DNA of 23,175 nucleotides. Origin: Candidatus Woesearchaeota archaeon. Lineage in GTDB: Archaea > Nanobdellota > Nanobdellia > Woesearchaeales > UBA10200. The stretch lies in NCBI GenBank assembly GCA_018302185.1, contig JAGVZX010000056.1, forward strand, positions 1 to 23,175, given 5' to 3'. The notes below the pieces were generated by a model. The model was not told the origin of the DNA and made no database searches. It worked only from the letters and a program-made list of their open reading frames with translations. The translations under genes and the position numbers were made by a program. Position 1 is the stretch's first letter, and each line of letters starts with the position of its first letter. Below, one piece after another: positions 15,409 through 23,165 of this stretch.

Positions 15409-15426
15409 CTTTTTAATTTTTATTTT
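15409..15426 (+). terminator. T-rich tract, possible archaeal terminator
   Basis: Immediately after the stop of the membrane-protein gene there are three T runs (TTTTT, TTTTT, TTTT) within 18 bases. Archaeal RNA polymerase often stops at such tracts without a hairpin. The tract is in the 57-bp gap before pheT, so pheT would need its own promoter or read-through. Confidence 0.35.
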
Positions 15427-15458
15427 CAATTATTATTTAATATTAAGAGTGATGAATT

Positions 15459-17231
15459 ATGCCAACAGTAACACTAAACAGAGCAGTTTTTGAGAAACTA
15501 GCTGGGAAAAAGCTGACTGAAGAAAAGCTCAAAGACAGAATTGCTTTGATAGGCACAGACCTTGAAAGTATGGATGAAAAAGAGATCCACGTAGAAGTCT
15601 TTCCTAATAGGCCAGACATGCTTTCTGAGCAGGGATTTGGAAGGGCATTCAAGACATTTATAGGCGCAGCAAAAGGATTGCATGAGTTTAAATCAACCCC
15701 TTCTGGTTATAAGCTGTTTGTTGAATCTTCTTTGCCAAAAGAATGGCCTTATGCGGTTGCTTTCATTGCTCGCGGATTAAAGCTTGATGCAGAGAAAGTA
15801 AGAGAGATAATCCAACTGCAGGAAAAATTAGGCATGACACTGACAAGAAAAAGAAAAAAAGGTGGTATTGGGTTATACCCTCTCGAAAAGATCAAGTTTC
15901 CTATCAGATTCAAAGGTATTGAACCAAAGAAGATCAGATTTGTGCCATTAGGCTTCACTAAAGAGATGAATGCATTAGAAATATTAGAGCATCATCCAAA
16001 AGGAAAAGAGTATGGGCACATCTGTAAGAGCTGGAAAGTATTTTCTGTGTTTGTGGATGATAATAATGAAATAATGTCAATGCCGCCTTTAATTAATTCT
16101 AATACTGTCGGAAAGATAGATGAAAGCACCACAGAACTGTTTGTAGAAGGCACTGGCCCAGATCTTAACGTGATAACTTATGCAATAAACATAATTGCTG
16201 CTTCGTTATATGATATGGGTGCAAAGATAGATACTATTGAGATGGTTTATGATGACAAAAAAGTTGGTAAAGATGGCAAATTTGATGTACCGGATATGGC
16301 ACCAAGAAAGATGAAGATTGATTATGAGTATATAAACAGGATGCTTGGATTATCACTGGGGAAAAAAGAGATTAATGGATTTCTTGAGCAGATGGGATTT
16401 GGAATAGACAAAACGGATAACGCAGCTGCATTAATACCAGCATATAGAGCAGATATATTACATCAAGCTGATCTGATGGAAGATGTTGCAATCGCTTATG
16501 GTTATGATAACTTCACTTCAGAGATACCTAAAGTTGCAACTATTGCAGAGGAAGATGCGGAGGATAATTTTATCAGGCATGTTTCTGATATATTTGTAGG
16601 ATTAGGTTTTACAGAAGCAAATACTTACCATATCAGCAATAAGAATGAACTTGTCAATAAGATGGATTTGGGAGAGAAAGATGCCTCGCAAGTTGTTGAG
16701 CTTGCAAATGCACTCACTGAAGATTACAATGCGATCAGAAGCTGGATGCTTCCTAACTTATTGAGGATTTTAAGTGAAAATAAACATAATGAGTTCCCGC
16801 AGAATATCTTTGAGATAGGATTAGTTGCAAGGAAAGCAGATAAGAGAAAAGAAGAAAAGACAAATGCAGACACAATAAATATCTCATCATTGACAACTGA
16901 AGAGACAGGTGTTGAAGAATTTAAGAGATTAGGTGCAGTTATCTGCCACAACAATGCAGACTTTACTCAGGCAAAACAGGTTATAGAATATCTGCTTAAA
17001 TTACTGCAATTGCCAAACGAGATTGTTCCTGTAGGGCATCCTAGCTTTGTGCCAGGAAGAGTCGGAAGAGTTATAGTTAAACAAAATAAAAACAACAAAG
17101 AAGGCAAAAAGGTTGCATTCATAGGTGAGATTCATCCTAAAGTGCTTGCTAATTTTGGGATTGAGACACCAGTGGTTGCTTTTGAGCTGAACGTGAGTGA
17201 AGTTTTTGAGATGCTGAATAATGGGAAATAA
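15459..17231 (+). CDS. pheT: Phenylalanyl-tRNA synthetase beta subunit, archaeal type
   Basis: PheT is the structural and editing partner of PheS. The 590 residues follow the archaeal/eukaryotic layout, starting MPTVTLNRAVFEKL without the bacterial tRNA-binding EMAP domain. The N-terminal part has VEVFPNRPDMLSEQGFGRA, the B3/B4 region follows (HPKGKEYGHICKSWKVF), then the B5 domain (PRKMKIDYEYINRMLGL, then MEDVAIAYGYDNF) and a degenerate class II core ending in KVAFIGEIHPKVLANFG. Two hydrophilic inserts (KADKRKEEKTNAD and KQNKNNKEGKK) fit the low-complexity habit of this genome. GAGTGATGA at 15448-15456 may act as the ribosome binding site. The next gene overlaps its last 11 bases. Confidence 0.96.
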   Translation: MPTVTLNRAVFEKLAGKKLTEEKLKDRIALIGTDLESMDEKEIHVEVFPNRPDMLSEQGFGRAFKTFIGAAKGLHEFKSTPSGYKLFVESSLPKEWPYAVAFIARGLKLDAEKVREIIQLQEKLGMTLTRKRKKGGIGLYPLEKIKFPIRFKGIEPKKIRFVPLGFTKEMNALEILEHHPKGKEYGHICKSWKVFSVFVDDNNEIMSMPPLINSNTVGKIDESTTELFVEGTGPDLNVITYAINIIAASLYDMGAKIDTIEMVYDDKKVGKDGKFDVPDMAPRKMKIDYEYINRMLGLSLGKKEINGFLEQMGFGIDKTDNAAALIPAYRADILHQADLMEDVAIAYGYDNFTSEIPKVATIAEEDAEDNFIRHVSDIFVGLGFTEANTYHISNKNELVNKMDLGEKDASQVVELANALTEDYNAIRSWMLPNLLRILSENKHNEFPQNIFEIGLVARKADKRKEEKTNADTINISSLTTEETGVEEFKRLGAVICHNNADFTQAKQVIEYLLKLLQLPNEIVPVGHPSFVPGRVGRVIVKQNKNNKEGKKVAFIGEIHPKVLANFGIETPVVAFELNVSEVFEMLNNGK

Positions 17232-17562
17232 AAATATTATTAACAAAATAGGTAAGCTTCAACTAGTTATAGGGATTATTATTTTATTATCAAGTATTAT
17301 TGGAGGTTATTTAATAGTTAAGAATTTTTATTATGATACACAAATATATAACGCTAAAGCTTTAACAGATATATGGGCAAATGAGATAAAGGATCATCCT
17401 GGTAGTAATATTGGAGTTACTGGACATGTTGCCACAAGCTTAATTTTAGAAGGATCAATACTAAAGACAAATTTTGTTGTTTTTGTGATTGGAATAATAA
17501 TATTAATTGTATTATCAATAATATTAATTTTGCAGGGATTAGTGAATATATATAAAGAATAA
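17221..17562 (+). CDS. Small two-helix membrane protein, unknown
   Basis: This is a 113-residue protein with two hydrophobic helices, about 13-34 (LVIGIIILLSSIIGGYLIV) and 84-107 (VVFVIGIIILIVLSIILIL). They are joined by a loop of about 50 residues that would face outward (NAKALTDIWANEIKDHPGSN). I do not recognise a family. Its ATG lies inside the end of pheT with an 11-base overlap, so its translation is probably coupled to pheT. Codon choice is more AT-rich than in its neighbours, partly because of the Ile/Leu/Val content. Coding status rests on the clean frame, the coupling and the two well-formed helices. Confidence 0.72.
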   Translation: MGNKNIINKIGKLQLVIGIIILLSSIIGGYLIVKNFYYDTQIYNAKALTDIWANEIKDHPGSNIGVTGHVATSLILEGSILKTNFVVFVIGIIILIVLSIILILQGLVNIYKE

Positions 17563-17569
17563 ATAAGAT

Positions 17570-17577
17570 ATTTTTTA
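17570..17577 (+). terminator. T tract between convergent genes
   Basis: A run of six T (17571-17576) starts eight bases after the stop of the small membrane protein, in the 12-bp convergent gap and the end of the opposite gene. It is a plausible U-tract terminator for the pheT transcript; no hairpin is evident. Confidence 0.3.
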
Positions 17578-18822
17578 TTGAATTAGATTATCTCCCCACT
17601 TCTTCAACCTTTTCATCCCTTCTTCTAGCTCTTCAGGCTTTGCCCCAAAGCTCATCCTGATATGATTCTCTCCTGCTGGCCCAAATGCTGCACCAGGAAC
17701 TGTTTCTACTTTTGCTTCATACAATAGCTTTAGGCAGAAATTAAATGAATTCATGCTCTTAAGCTTAGGGTTGCTTGTTTTATACCTTGGAAAAATATAA
17801 TATGCTCCTTTTGGAACTTGATATTCAAAGAGTTCAGGCATCTTATCAAGCCATTTCATCACAAGCCTGCGATTATAATCTAATTTTTTCACTAGGTCTT
17901 TTGTAAATTCATCTGAAATGCTAAGCGCTGCTAATGCAGCTTCCTGTGAGATTCTCGCAGCACAGATGCAGAATGCATCATGCACCTTCATCATCTGGTT
18001 TATTATGCCAGAATCTGCATAAACATAGCCTATCCTGTATCCTGTCATTGCAAATTCCTTTGAGAAGCTGAAGCATGCAATCAGGTTGTTTTTAAGAGCA
18101 GGATTTGATGCAGGGCTGTAAAACTCTGCATTATCATAAAGCAGGAAGTCATATGGTTCGTCTAGAATTAAGATAATATCATGTTTCACTACAAGATGCT
18201 CAATCTCCTGTAGATCTTCTTTAGAATATACTGTGCCAGTAGGATTGCTTGGATTGCAGAGCAATATAGCTTTAGTTTTTTTTGTTATTGCTTTTTTGAA
18301 AGCATCTACATCAAGAGCCCAGCCTTTCTCCTCTATCAATGGCACAAAAACAGGCTTTCCTCCTGCTAATAATATCTGCTCAATATGAGAAGAAAATCCT
18401 GGAGTCACGACAATAACTTCATCACCTGGATTGATGAGGGTCATGACTGCTGCACCTAAACCTTCCATTGCACCGACAGTAACTAAAATATTTTCAGGCA
18501 GAATTCCCTGTAAACCACGTTTCTTCATAACTCTTTCTGCAAGCTTCTGTCTTAATTCAGGCAGTCCAGGGCTTGTTGAGTATTTGCTGATATCTTTTGT
18601 CTTCAATGCAGCAACTAATTTTTCTTTTATTTCAGGAGAAGTGTCAACATAAGGCATACCTTGTCCAAATGAGATAGCGCCAGGAACTTTCTCTGCAAGA
18701 ATGCGCATCTCTTTAATCGGTGAGACAACTATCTTCTTTACTCTTTCTGAGATGTTTGCAGTGCGTTGTTTCAAGCCAGCTGCTTCTAAAGATGAACGTG
18801 TTTTTACCATACAAAATCTCAT
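17575..18822 (-). CDS. Class I aminotransferase (aspartate/aromatic type)
   Basis: This is a PLP aminotransferase of the aspartate/aromatic/multi-substrate branch common in archaea. The cofactor residues are N190 and P194 in CNPSNPTG, D221 and Y224 in DEPYDFLLYD, and K255 in FSFSKEFAMTGYRIGY; HIRMSFG near the C terminus has the carboxylate-binding Arg. GAISFGQGMP near 48-57 and YSTSPGLPELR (about 81-91) are typical. The ATG at 18822 directly follows the leuS stop with no base between; an internal ATG four codons later is an alternative. No ribosome binding site is seen, so translational coupling to leuS is likely. It may supply Asp, Tyr, Phe or branched-chain amino acids. Confidence 0.92.
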   Translation of the reverse strand: MRFCMVKTRSSLEAAGLKQRTANISERVKKIVVSPIKEMRILAEKVPGAISFGQGMPYVDTSPEIKEKLVAALKTKDISKYSTSPGLPELRQKLAERVMKKRGLQGILPENILVTVGAMEGLGAAVMTLINPGDEVIVVTPGFSSHIEQILLAGGKPVFVPLIEEKGWALDVDAFKKAITKKTKAILLCNPSNPTGTVYSKEDLQEIEHLVVKHDIILILDEPYDFLLYDNAEFYSPASNPALKNNLIACFSFSKEFAMTGYRIGYVYADSGIINQMMKVHDAFCICAARISQEAALAALSISDEFTKDLVKKLDYNRRLVMKWLDKMPELFEYQVPKGAYYIFPRYKTSNPKLKSMNSFNFCLKLLYEAKVETVPGAAFGPAGENHIRMSFGAKPEELEEGMKRLKKWGDNLIQ

Positions 18823-21780
18823 TTATTTAACAACAATCGCAGCCTTTCCTGGCGCTGCCTGCATCGCTTTCTGCTCTTTTGTGTCTTCTGCCTTGATCAC
18901 TTCAAACTTGCAGTTAAAGGCTTTTTCAAAAAATTGCTGAGCATCAAGCAATGAAATGTATTCCAATTTCTGTGAAAGGACTTCATTTGGTATTTTTCCC
19001 GAGCCGACTAATCTAGGCAAAAATCTAGATATCTCCTGGCCATATTTTCTGAACTGCTCAAGCTGCATGACTTTCTTTAATATCTGTCCTGGGTTTTTGG
19101 TTTCCAAAGTTAACTTTTTAAGCTCTGCAAATAATGAATATTTCCATGAATGCGCTACAAACAGCTGTATCAAAGCAGGCTTTTCTACTTTGGATAATTT
19201 GATGACTTCATTAAGGTCATATTCAGTGTTTCGTATCAGATTTTCGACTGCATTTAATTCTGACTTTATTTTTTTCTCATTATAGTCTGGCCATTTTGCA
19301 AGTGAGATGAATTTCTTTCCTACAACAGCAGTATCTTTGTTTTCTGCCTTTGAAGGATTCTTGCCAAGCTTCTGCCAGATCTCCTCGCAGATAAACGGCG
19401 CAAATGGCGCAAGCAAAAGCAGCTGTGTTTCAATTGCTTTGTTCAACAGCTTTTTATTTGGATCATTAGATGAGCGCTTGAGATACCATCTGATCGTTTG
19501 CTGCAGGTCAAAATATCCGCGCTGGATTGCGCTTCTGAATAAGGTAAGTTCCATAAGTTCAGTCGTGTCTTTTATAACAGAATTCAGCTCAGATTCAAAC
19601 CATGCATCTACTTTTGTTTTTTTCTGGGCAGTTTGATTTTTTTCTTGTTTTTCTGTTTGTTGAACTGATTCCTGAGAATAATTTGCTATGCTAAAATCAT
19701 ACAATGCCTGCAGCTTATTTTTCATTGATTTTGCAAACTCTGAATCAAAATTAGGGTCATCCATCTCTTCACCGCCTGAAAGCACAGTAATGCAAGATGC
19801 ATCTACACAATACTTATCTGGCAAATCCCTGAGAAGAATGAAATTGCCAAGGCTTTTTGACATCTTTTTGCCGTCTACCATGACCCAGCCGTTTATGCCA
19901 TAGCCTACAGGCCATTTATCTTTTGGAAAGCATGCTGTATGGTTGAACAATGCAAACGTAAGATGGTTTTGGATTAGGTCTTTTCCTGAGCTATTGAAAT
20001 CATAAGGATACCAGTAATCAAATTCCTGTCTTATTTTATCGATATTTTTTATTTTTCTTGCTTCTTCAGAATCCTTGCCAAGAAATATGTAATCAAATAC
20101 TTTGTCATTCAACAGTTTAGGATTAACTTTCTGCAGTAAATGTGCAATAGTATCAAATGCAAGATAGATAGTTGAATCGCTTAGGCTTTCTATCAGCCAT
20201 TTCTCGTCCCAAGGCAATCTTGTCCCCAAGCCTTCTTCCCTAGTGCATGCCCATTCATGGAGCCAGCCTATCGTATATTCTAGCTGTGTTCTTGATTTCT
20301 CTGGATATAATTTCATCTGCTTAAGGCATTCAGTTGCATCTTTTTTCCACTCTTCATCACCATAAGCGATGAACCACTGGTCTGCAACTATTTTTACAGT
20401 GCAAGGAGTTAAGCATCTGCAGACAACTTTGCCTGTAAGCTCATAGAACCTGTCTGCAATATTTTTATTTATCAGATCTTGCTTGATCTTGTCTTTTGCC
20501 TCAGTAACTTTCATTCCTGAATAATCTCTTGAGAAGTATCTGCTGTCATTGTATCTTGAGTTCATAGTGCTTTCATAGAAGCTTTTCTTATAGAGGGCTT
20601 TTTTTGCCTCTTCAATCTTAGATGATTCATGCCTTGTCTTGATCTTGAACTCCTCGATCATCTTTATTGCAGGAACATCGCCATAGCCTGGTGTATGCAG
20701 CACTGGCTTAGCAACTATATTCTTTATTTCCTCTTGGTTTAATCCGAATTTTTCGCACTCTTTCTTATTTTCCTGAAAATCCTTTAGAACAATCCAATCA
20801 TCCGGTGAATCGCTTGGACAACTATGGACTATACCTGTGCCTAGATTTGGATTACAAAATTCTGCAGGCAAGATCATTATTTTTTCTCCTGTAAAGAGCT
20901 CTGCATGTTTGCCGATAAAATCTTTTCCATGGACATTAGAGAGAATTTCAATTAAAAATTCCTGATTAGTAAGCTTTTCAACTGCTTCTTTGCTAAGATA
21001 CCAAGTTTCTGTTTTTTTAATATTTTTGCTGTCGTTAATTTTCGCTTTGACATACTCGACATTTGGACCGATGAATAAGTTAGTTATCCCTAAGCAAGTT
21101 TCTGGACGTAATGTGGCTGTAACTATAAAGCCATCTTGATATTTGTGTTTCAATAATGTGAATTCCTGAGGAACTTCCCCCTCTCCTTCGCTTCTTGCAT
21201 GGTCGCTCACAGGTGCATTTTCTTTTGGGCAATAGACAACAGGGAACTTTCCAACTCTAACATAATTTTTTTCTTTGAGCTTGTTAAATTGCCAGCGTAC
21301 AAACTTGTCGTAATGTGGATTTAATGAAGTCGTGAAATACTCTCTTCTCCAGTCTATTGAGATTCCTATCCGCTTAAAGTCTTTCTTGAACTCTGGCATG
21401 AAATATTCTATCCAATAACCTGCATTCTCGAACTTTTTTAGATGTGCTTCGTCAGTAATACCCATCTCTGCAAGAATATGAATCTGTTTCGGCTCTCTTT
21501 CTTTGACACGTTGCGCAGCATTCACTATAGGAGAGCCAGTTGCATGCCATCCTTGTGGCATTAATACATTATAGCCTTGCATTCTTTTGAATCTTGCGAT
21601 TGCTTCTGGTCGCATTAAAGTATAGAAATGGCCTAGATGAGGATAAGCATTTACATAAGGGTAAGTAAAATGGGTATAATATTTCTTTTTACCTGGCTTT
21701 GAATCTGCCTCAAATATCTTTGCCTTATCCCAGGTTTCCTGCCATTTCAGCTCGATTTCCTTAAAGTTCAGTTCTGCCAT
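18823..21780 (-). CDS. leuS: Leucyl-tRNA synthetase, archaeal/eukaryotic type
   Basis: LeuS charges tRNA-Leu. The 985 residues start MAELNFKEIELKWQETWDKA. Class I signatures are YPHLGH (HIGH motif, 48-51) and DGKKMSKSLGN (KMSKS, 639-643). The CP1 editing domain, inserted before the second half of the Rossmann fold as in archaeal enzymes, has TLRPET (223-228), which clears mischarged tRNA. A Lys/Gln/Thr-rich insert (ESVQQTEKQEKNQTAQ) lies at the start of the anticodon-binding helical domain, and the C-terminal extension is of archaeal type. The promoter is 29 bp from the ATG, and the downstream aminotransferase abuts its stop. Confidence 0.97.
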   Translation of the reverse strand: MAELNFKEIELKWQETWDKAKIFEADSKPGKKKYYTHFTYPYVNAYPHLGHFYTLMRPEAIARFKRMQGYNVLMPQGWHATGSPIVNAAQRVKEREPKQIHILAEMGITDEAHLKKFENAGYWIEYFMPEFKKDFKRIGISIDWRREYFTTSLNPHYDKFVRWQFNKLKEKNYVRVGKFPVVYCPKENAPVSDHARSEGEGEVPQEFTLLKHKYQDGFIVTATLRPETCLGITNLFIGPNVEYVKAKINDSKNIKKTETWYLSKEAVEKLTNQEFLIEILSNVHGKDFIGKHAELFTGEKIMILPAEFCNPNLGTGIVHSCPSDSPDDWIVLKDFQENKKECEKFGLNQEEIKNIVAKPVLHTPGYGDVPAIKMIEEFKIKTRHESSKIEEAKKALYKKSFYESTMNSRYNDSRYFSRDYSGMKVTEAKDKIKQDLINKNIADRFYELTGKVVCRCLTPCTVKIVADQWFIAYGDEEWKKDATECLKQMKLYPEKSRTQLEYTIGWLHEWACTREEGLGTRLPWDEKWLIESLSDSTIYLAFDTIAHLLQKVNPKLLNDKVFDYIFLGKDSEEARKIKNIDKIRQEFDYWYPYDFNSSGKDLIQNHLTFALFNHTACFPKDKWPVGYGINGWVMVDGKKMSKSLGNFILLRDLPDKYCVDASCITVLSGGEEMDDPNFDSEFAKSMKNKLQALYDFSIANYSQESVQQTEKQEKNQTAQKKTKVDAWFESELNSVIKDTTELMELTLFRSAIQRGYFDLQQTIRWYLKRSSNDPNKKLLNKAIETQLLLLAPFAPFICEEIWQKLGKNPSKAENKDTAVVGKKFISLAKWPDYNEKKIKSELNAVENLIRNTEYDLNEVIKLSKVEKPALIQLFVAHSWKYSLFAELKKLTLETKNPGQILKKVMQLEQFRKYGQEISRFLPRLVGSGKIPNEVLSQKLEYISLLDAQQFFEKAFNCKFEVIKAEDTKEQKAMQAAPGKAAIVVK

Positions 21781-21804
21781 GATAAAGAACGTAGAATAGA
21801 GGAT

Positions 21805-21814
21805 AATTTATAAA
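21805..21814 (-). promoter_or_regulatory. TATA box of leuS
   Basis: On the minus strand TTTATAAATT is centred 29 bp before the leuS ATG at 21780. Start-site spacing predicts a leaderless or nearly leaderless message. No Shine-Dalgarno sequence is found before the ATG. Confidence 0.6.
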
Positions 21815-21861
21815 GATATTGTTATAAAAATCAGATAGAATAATAGGATTATTTGGTATAT

Positions 21862-22155
21862 TTACCTATTTTTCACAACAGATACTACCAGAGCTTTTCT
21901 TTTCACAATCGCTAAATTTGCCTCTGATTTCTGTGCCTTAACGCATTCCCTGCTTGTTCCTGGTATTTCACACATATTCTTGAAGCTGTTAGCAGTATCA
22001 TCTACTCCAGTTCCGAATTTACCGAATTTACCAGAGAAAACCACAACAAGCACAACAAGCACGATTAAAGCTATTGCTGCAATGATGATTATATTTATCG
22101 GCATTCCCTGGGCTTTTTTTGATTTTCCTAATTCTGTTGACTTAGTTATTTTCAT
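21862..22155 (-). CDS. Pilin-like class III signal protein, fourth in cluster, apparently frameshifted at the 3' end
   Basis: The first part is a type IV pilin-like N terminus: KSKKAQG, then MPINIIIIAAIALIVLVVLVVVFSGKF, with a prepilin-type cleavage site after Gly. This copy has a longer leader (MKITKSTELG). After FKNMC and SREC the open frame ends in a Lys/Val-rich tail lacking the Cys-Cys end of its three paralogues. In another minus-strand frame, open from 21937 to a stop at 21866-21868, the sequence reads EIRGKFSDCEKKSSGSICCEK, matching EIEGTSCKDEIIGNTCC of the gene at 22529. A single-base indel between about 21915 and 21940 is therefore likely, either real or an assembly error. Its ATG follows the previous stop by nine bases. 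Confidence 0.75.
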   Translation of the reverse strand: MKITKSTELGKSKKAQGMPINIIIIAAIALIVLVVLVVVFSGKFGKFGTGVDDTANSFKNMCEIPGTSRECVKAQKSEANLAIVKRKALVVSVVKNR

Positions 22156-22164
22156 TTTATATAC

Positions 22165-22527
22165 CTATCCTAAACTACGATCTTGTTGAGCTGCAGGTCC
22201 TGCTTTATCTGGAATATCCACACCAACAGTACTACTTTTGCTTTTCAATGGCTGAGCTTCGAATATTTGCTGGCAACATGCTCTCTCCGAATCTTCACAA
22301 TCCGTGCCTGGAATATAAACAGAACCTTCATTACAAATAAATTCTTGTTTAGTGCTATCATACCTTCCAGTACATTCACCGCCTCTTGCTGTACATTTAG
22401 CTGCTGTGCTTCCAAACACCTTTAATTTGCCTGATGTGATTGCAAGAACAACAACTAAGATAACTAATGCAATAACAACAACAACTATCAATTGGATAGA
22501 GAGATCTGCTTTTTTATTTGATTTCAT
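22165..22527 (-). CDS. Pilin-like, Cys-rich small protein, third in cluster
   Basis: This 120-residue protein has an N-terminal hydrophobic helix (about 13-33, IVVVVIALVILVVVLAITSG) after the basic MKSNKKAD. The residue expected to be Gly before a prepilin peptidase cut is Asp here (KKADLSIQ in place of KKAQGMPIN), so processing may differ. The C-terminal part has six cysteines in the order C-x6-C (CTARGGEC), single Cys in FIC and TDC, and a paired CC in ERACC. A tail of about 30 residues after CC is unique to this copy. It shares AITSGKLKVFG with the gene at 22529, also at the DNA level, suggesting recent duplication. Its ATG comes one base after the preceding stop. Confidence 0.8.
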   Translation of the reverse strand: MKSNKKADLSIQLIVVVVIALVILVVVLAITSGKLKVFGSTAAKCTARGGECTGRYDSTKQEFICNEGSVYIPGTDCEDSERACCQQIFEAQPLKSKSSTVGVDIPDKAGPAAQQDRSLG

Positions 22528-22528
22528 G

Positions 22529-22795
22529 TTAATATAATGCGATGCAACATGTATTTCCTATTATTTCATCTTTACAACTTGTACCTTCTATTTCTTTATA
22601 TTGTTCTGAAGATTTGCCAGAAGGAGGACATGATGATTCACAATTCCCGCCAAGTGCCTTGCAGTTAGCTGTACCCTTTCCAAATACTTTTAATTTGCCA
22701 GATGTGATTGCAAGAATAACAACCAATAATATCAAGGCAATAACAGCTATGATGATGACATTTATAGGCATTCCTTGGGCTTTTTTAGAGTTCAT
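22529..22795 (-). CDS. Pilin-like, Cys-rich small protein, second in cluster
   Basis: This 88-residue protein begins MNSKKAQG, then MPINVIIIAVIALILLVVILAI. It is a class III (type IV pilin-like) signal with a predicted cut after Gly, followed by the helix that anchors such subunits in membrane or filament. The short exposed part has six cysteines: C-x6-C (CKALGGNC), SSC, TSC and the terminal pair NTCC, probably as disulfides outside the cell. It lies 41 bases after the previous gene; an AT-rich ACTAAATAAA at 22820-22829 (minus strand), about 30 bp from its ATG, could give it a separate leaderless transcript. No Shine-Dalgarno sequence is seen. Confidence 0.82.
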   Translation of the reverse strand: MNSKKAQGMPINVIIIAVIALILLVVILAITSGKLKVFGKGTANCKALGGNCESSCPPSGKSSEQYKEIEGTSCKDEIIGNTCCIALY

Positions 22796-22836
22796 TTTAG
22801 TTAGTTTGAACTTAGTGCAATTTATTTAGTAATTGA

Positions 22837-23121
22837 TTATGCGCCGACTTTCACACAGCAGACTTGGCTATCATCTACAGTATTAGGATCAGTCGCTTTA
22901 TAGCATTTAGCGTTTAATGGTGCTTCTAAGTTTGCCCTATTGCATCCATCTTTAGCTGCAACACAAGTTCCGCCTTTAGTGACGCATTTCTCACTTTCTC
23001 CCACAAAATTGCCAATTTTGCCTGTAAATATAAGAACAAGCACGACTAGAACTAACAGCACAATTGCTGCAACTACAACAACATTTAAAGTCATTCCCTG
23101 GGCTTTTTTTGATTTAAACAT
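22837..23121 (-). CDS. Pilin-like, Cys-rich small protein, first in cluster
   Basis: The start is taken as the ATG at 23121 (94 residues, MFKSKKAQG), because AGAGGTG at 23128-23134 lies six bases upstream. The frame could extend to an ATG at 23142, but that would place the ribosome binding site inside the gene. Gly is followed by MTLN and a long hydrophobic helix (VVVVAAIVLLVLVVLVLIF), as in archaeal type IV pilin-like proteins processed by a prepilin peptidase. The exposed part has six cysteines: C-x6-C (CVTKGGTC), DGC, AKC and a terminal pair VCC. A TATA-like TATATAAATT ends at the window edge (23166-23175) and would put the start of transcription just before the ribosome binding site. Confidence 0.83.
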   Translation of the reverse strand: MFKSKKAQGMTLNVVVVAAIVLLVLVVLVLIFTGKIGNFVGESEKCVTKGGTCVAAKDGCNRANLEAPLNAKCYKATDPNTVDDSQVCCVKVGA

Positions 23122-23165
23122 AGACAACACCTCTTTAATCATAATGTTTTAGTATAAACGTATTA

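Noticed and set aside
21866..21940. Programmed frameshifting as the explanation for the split pilin-like gene
   Set aside because: No slippery heptamer followed by a stem was seen in the overlap, so mutation or assembly error is preferred, though not proven.
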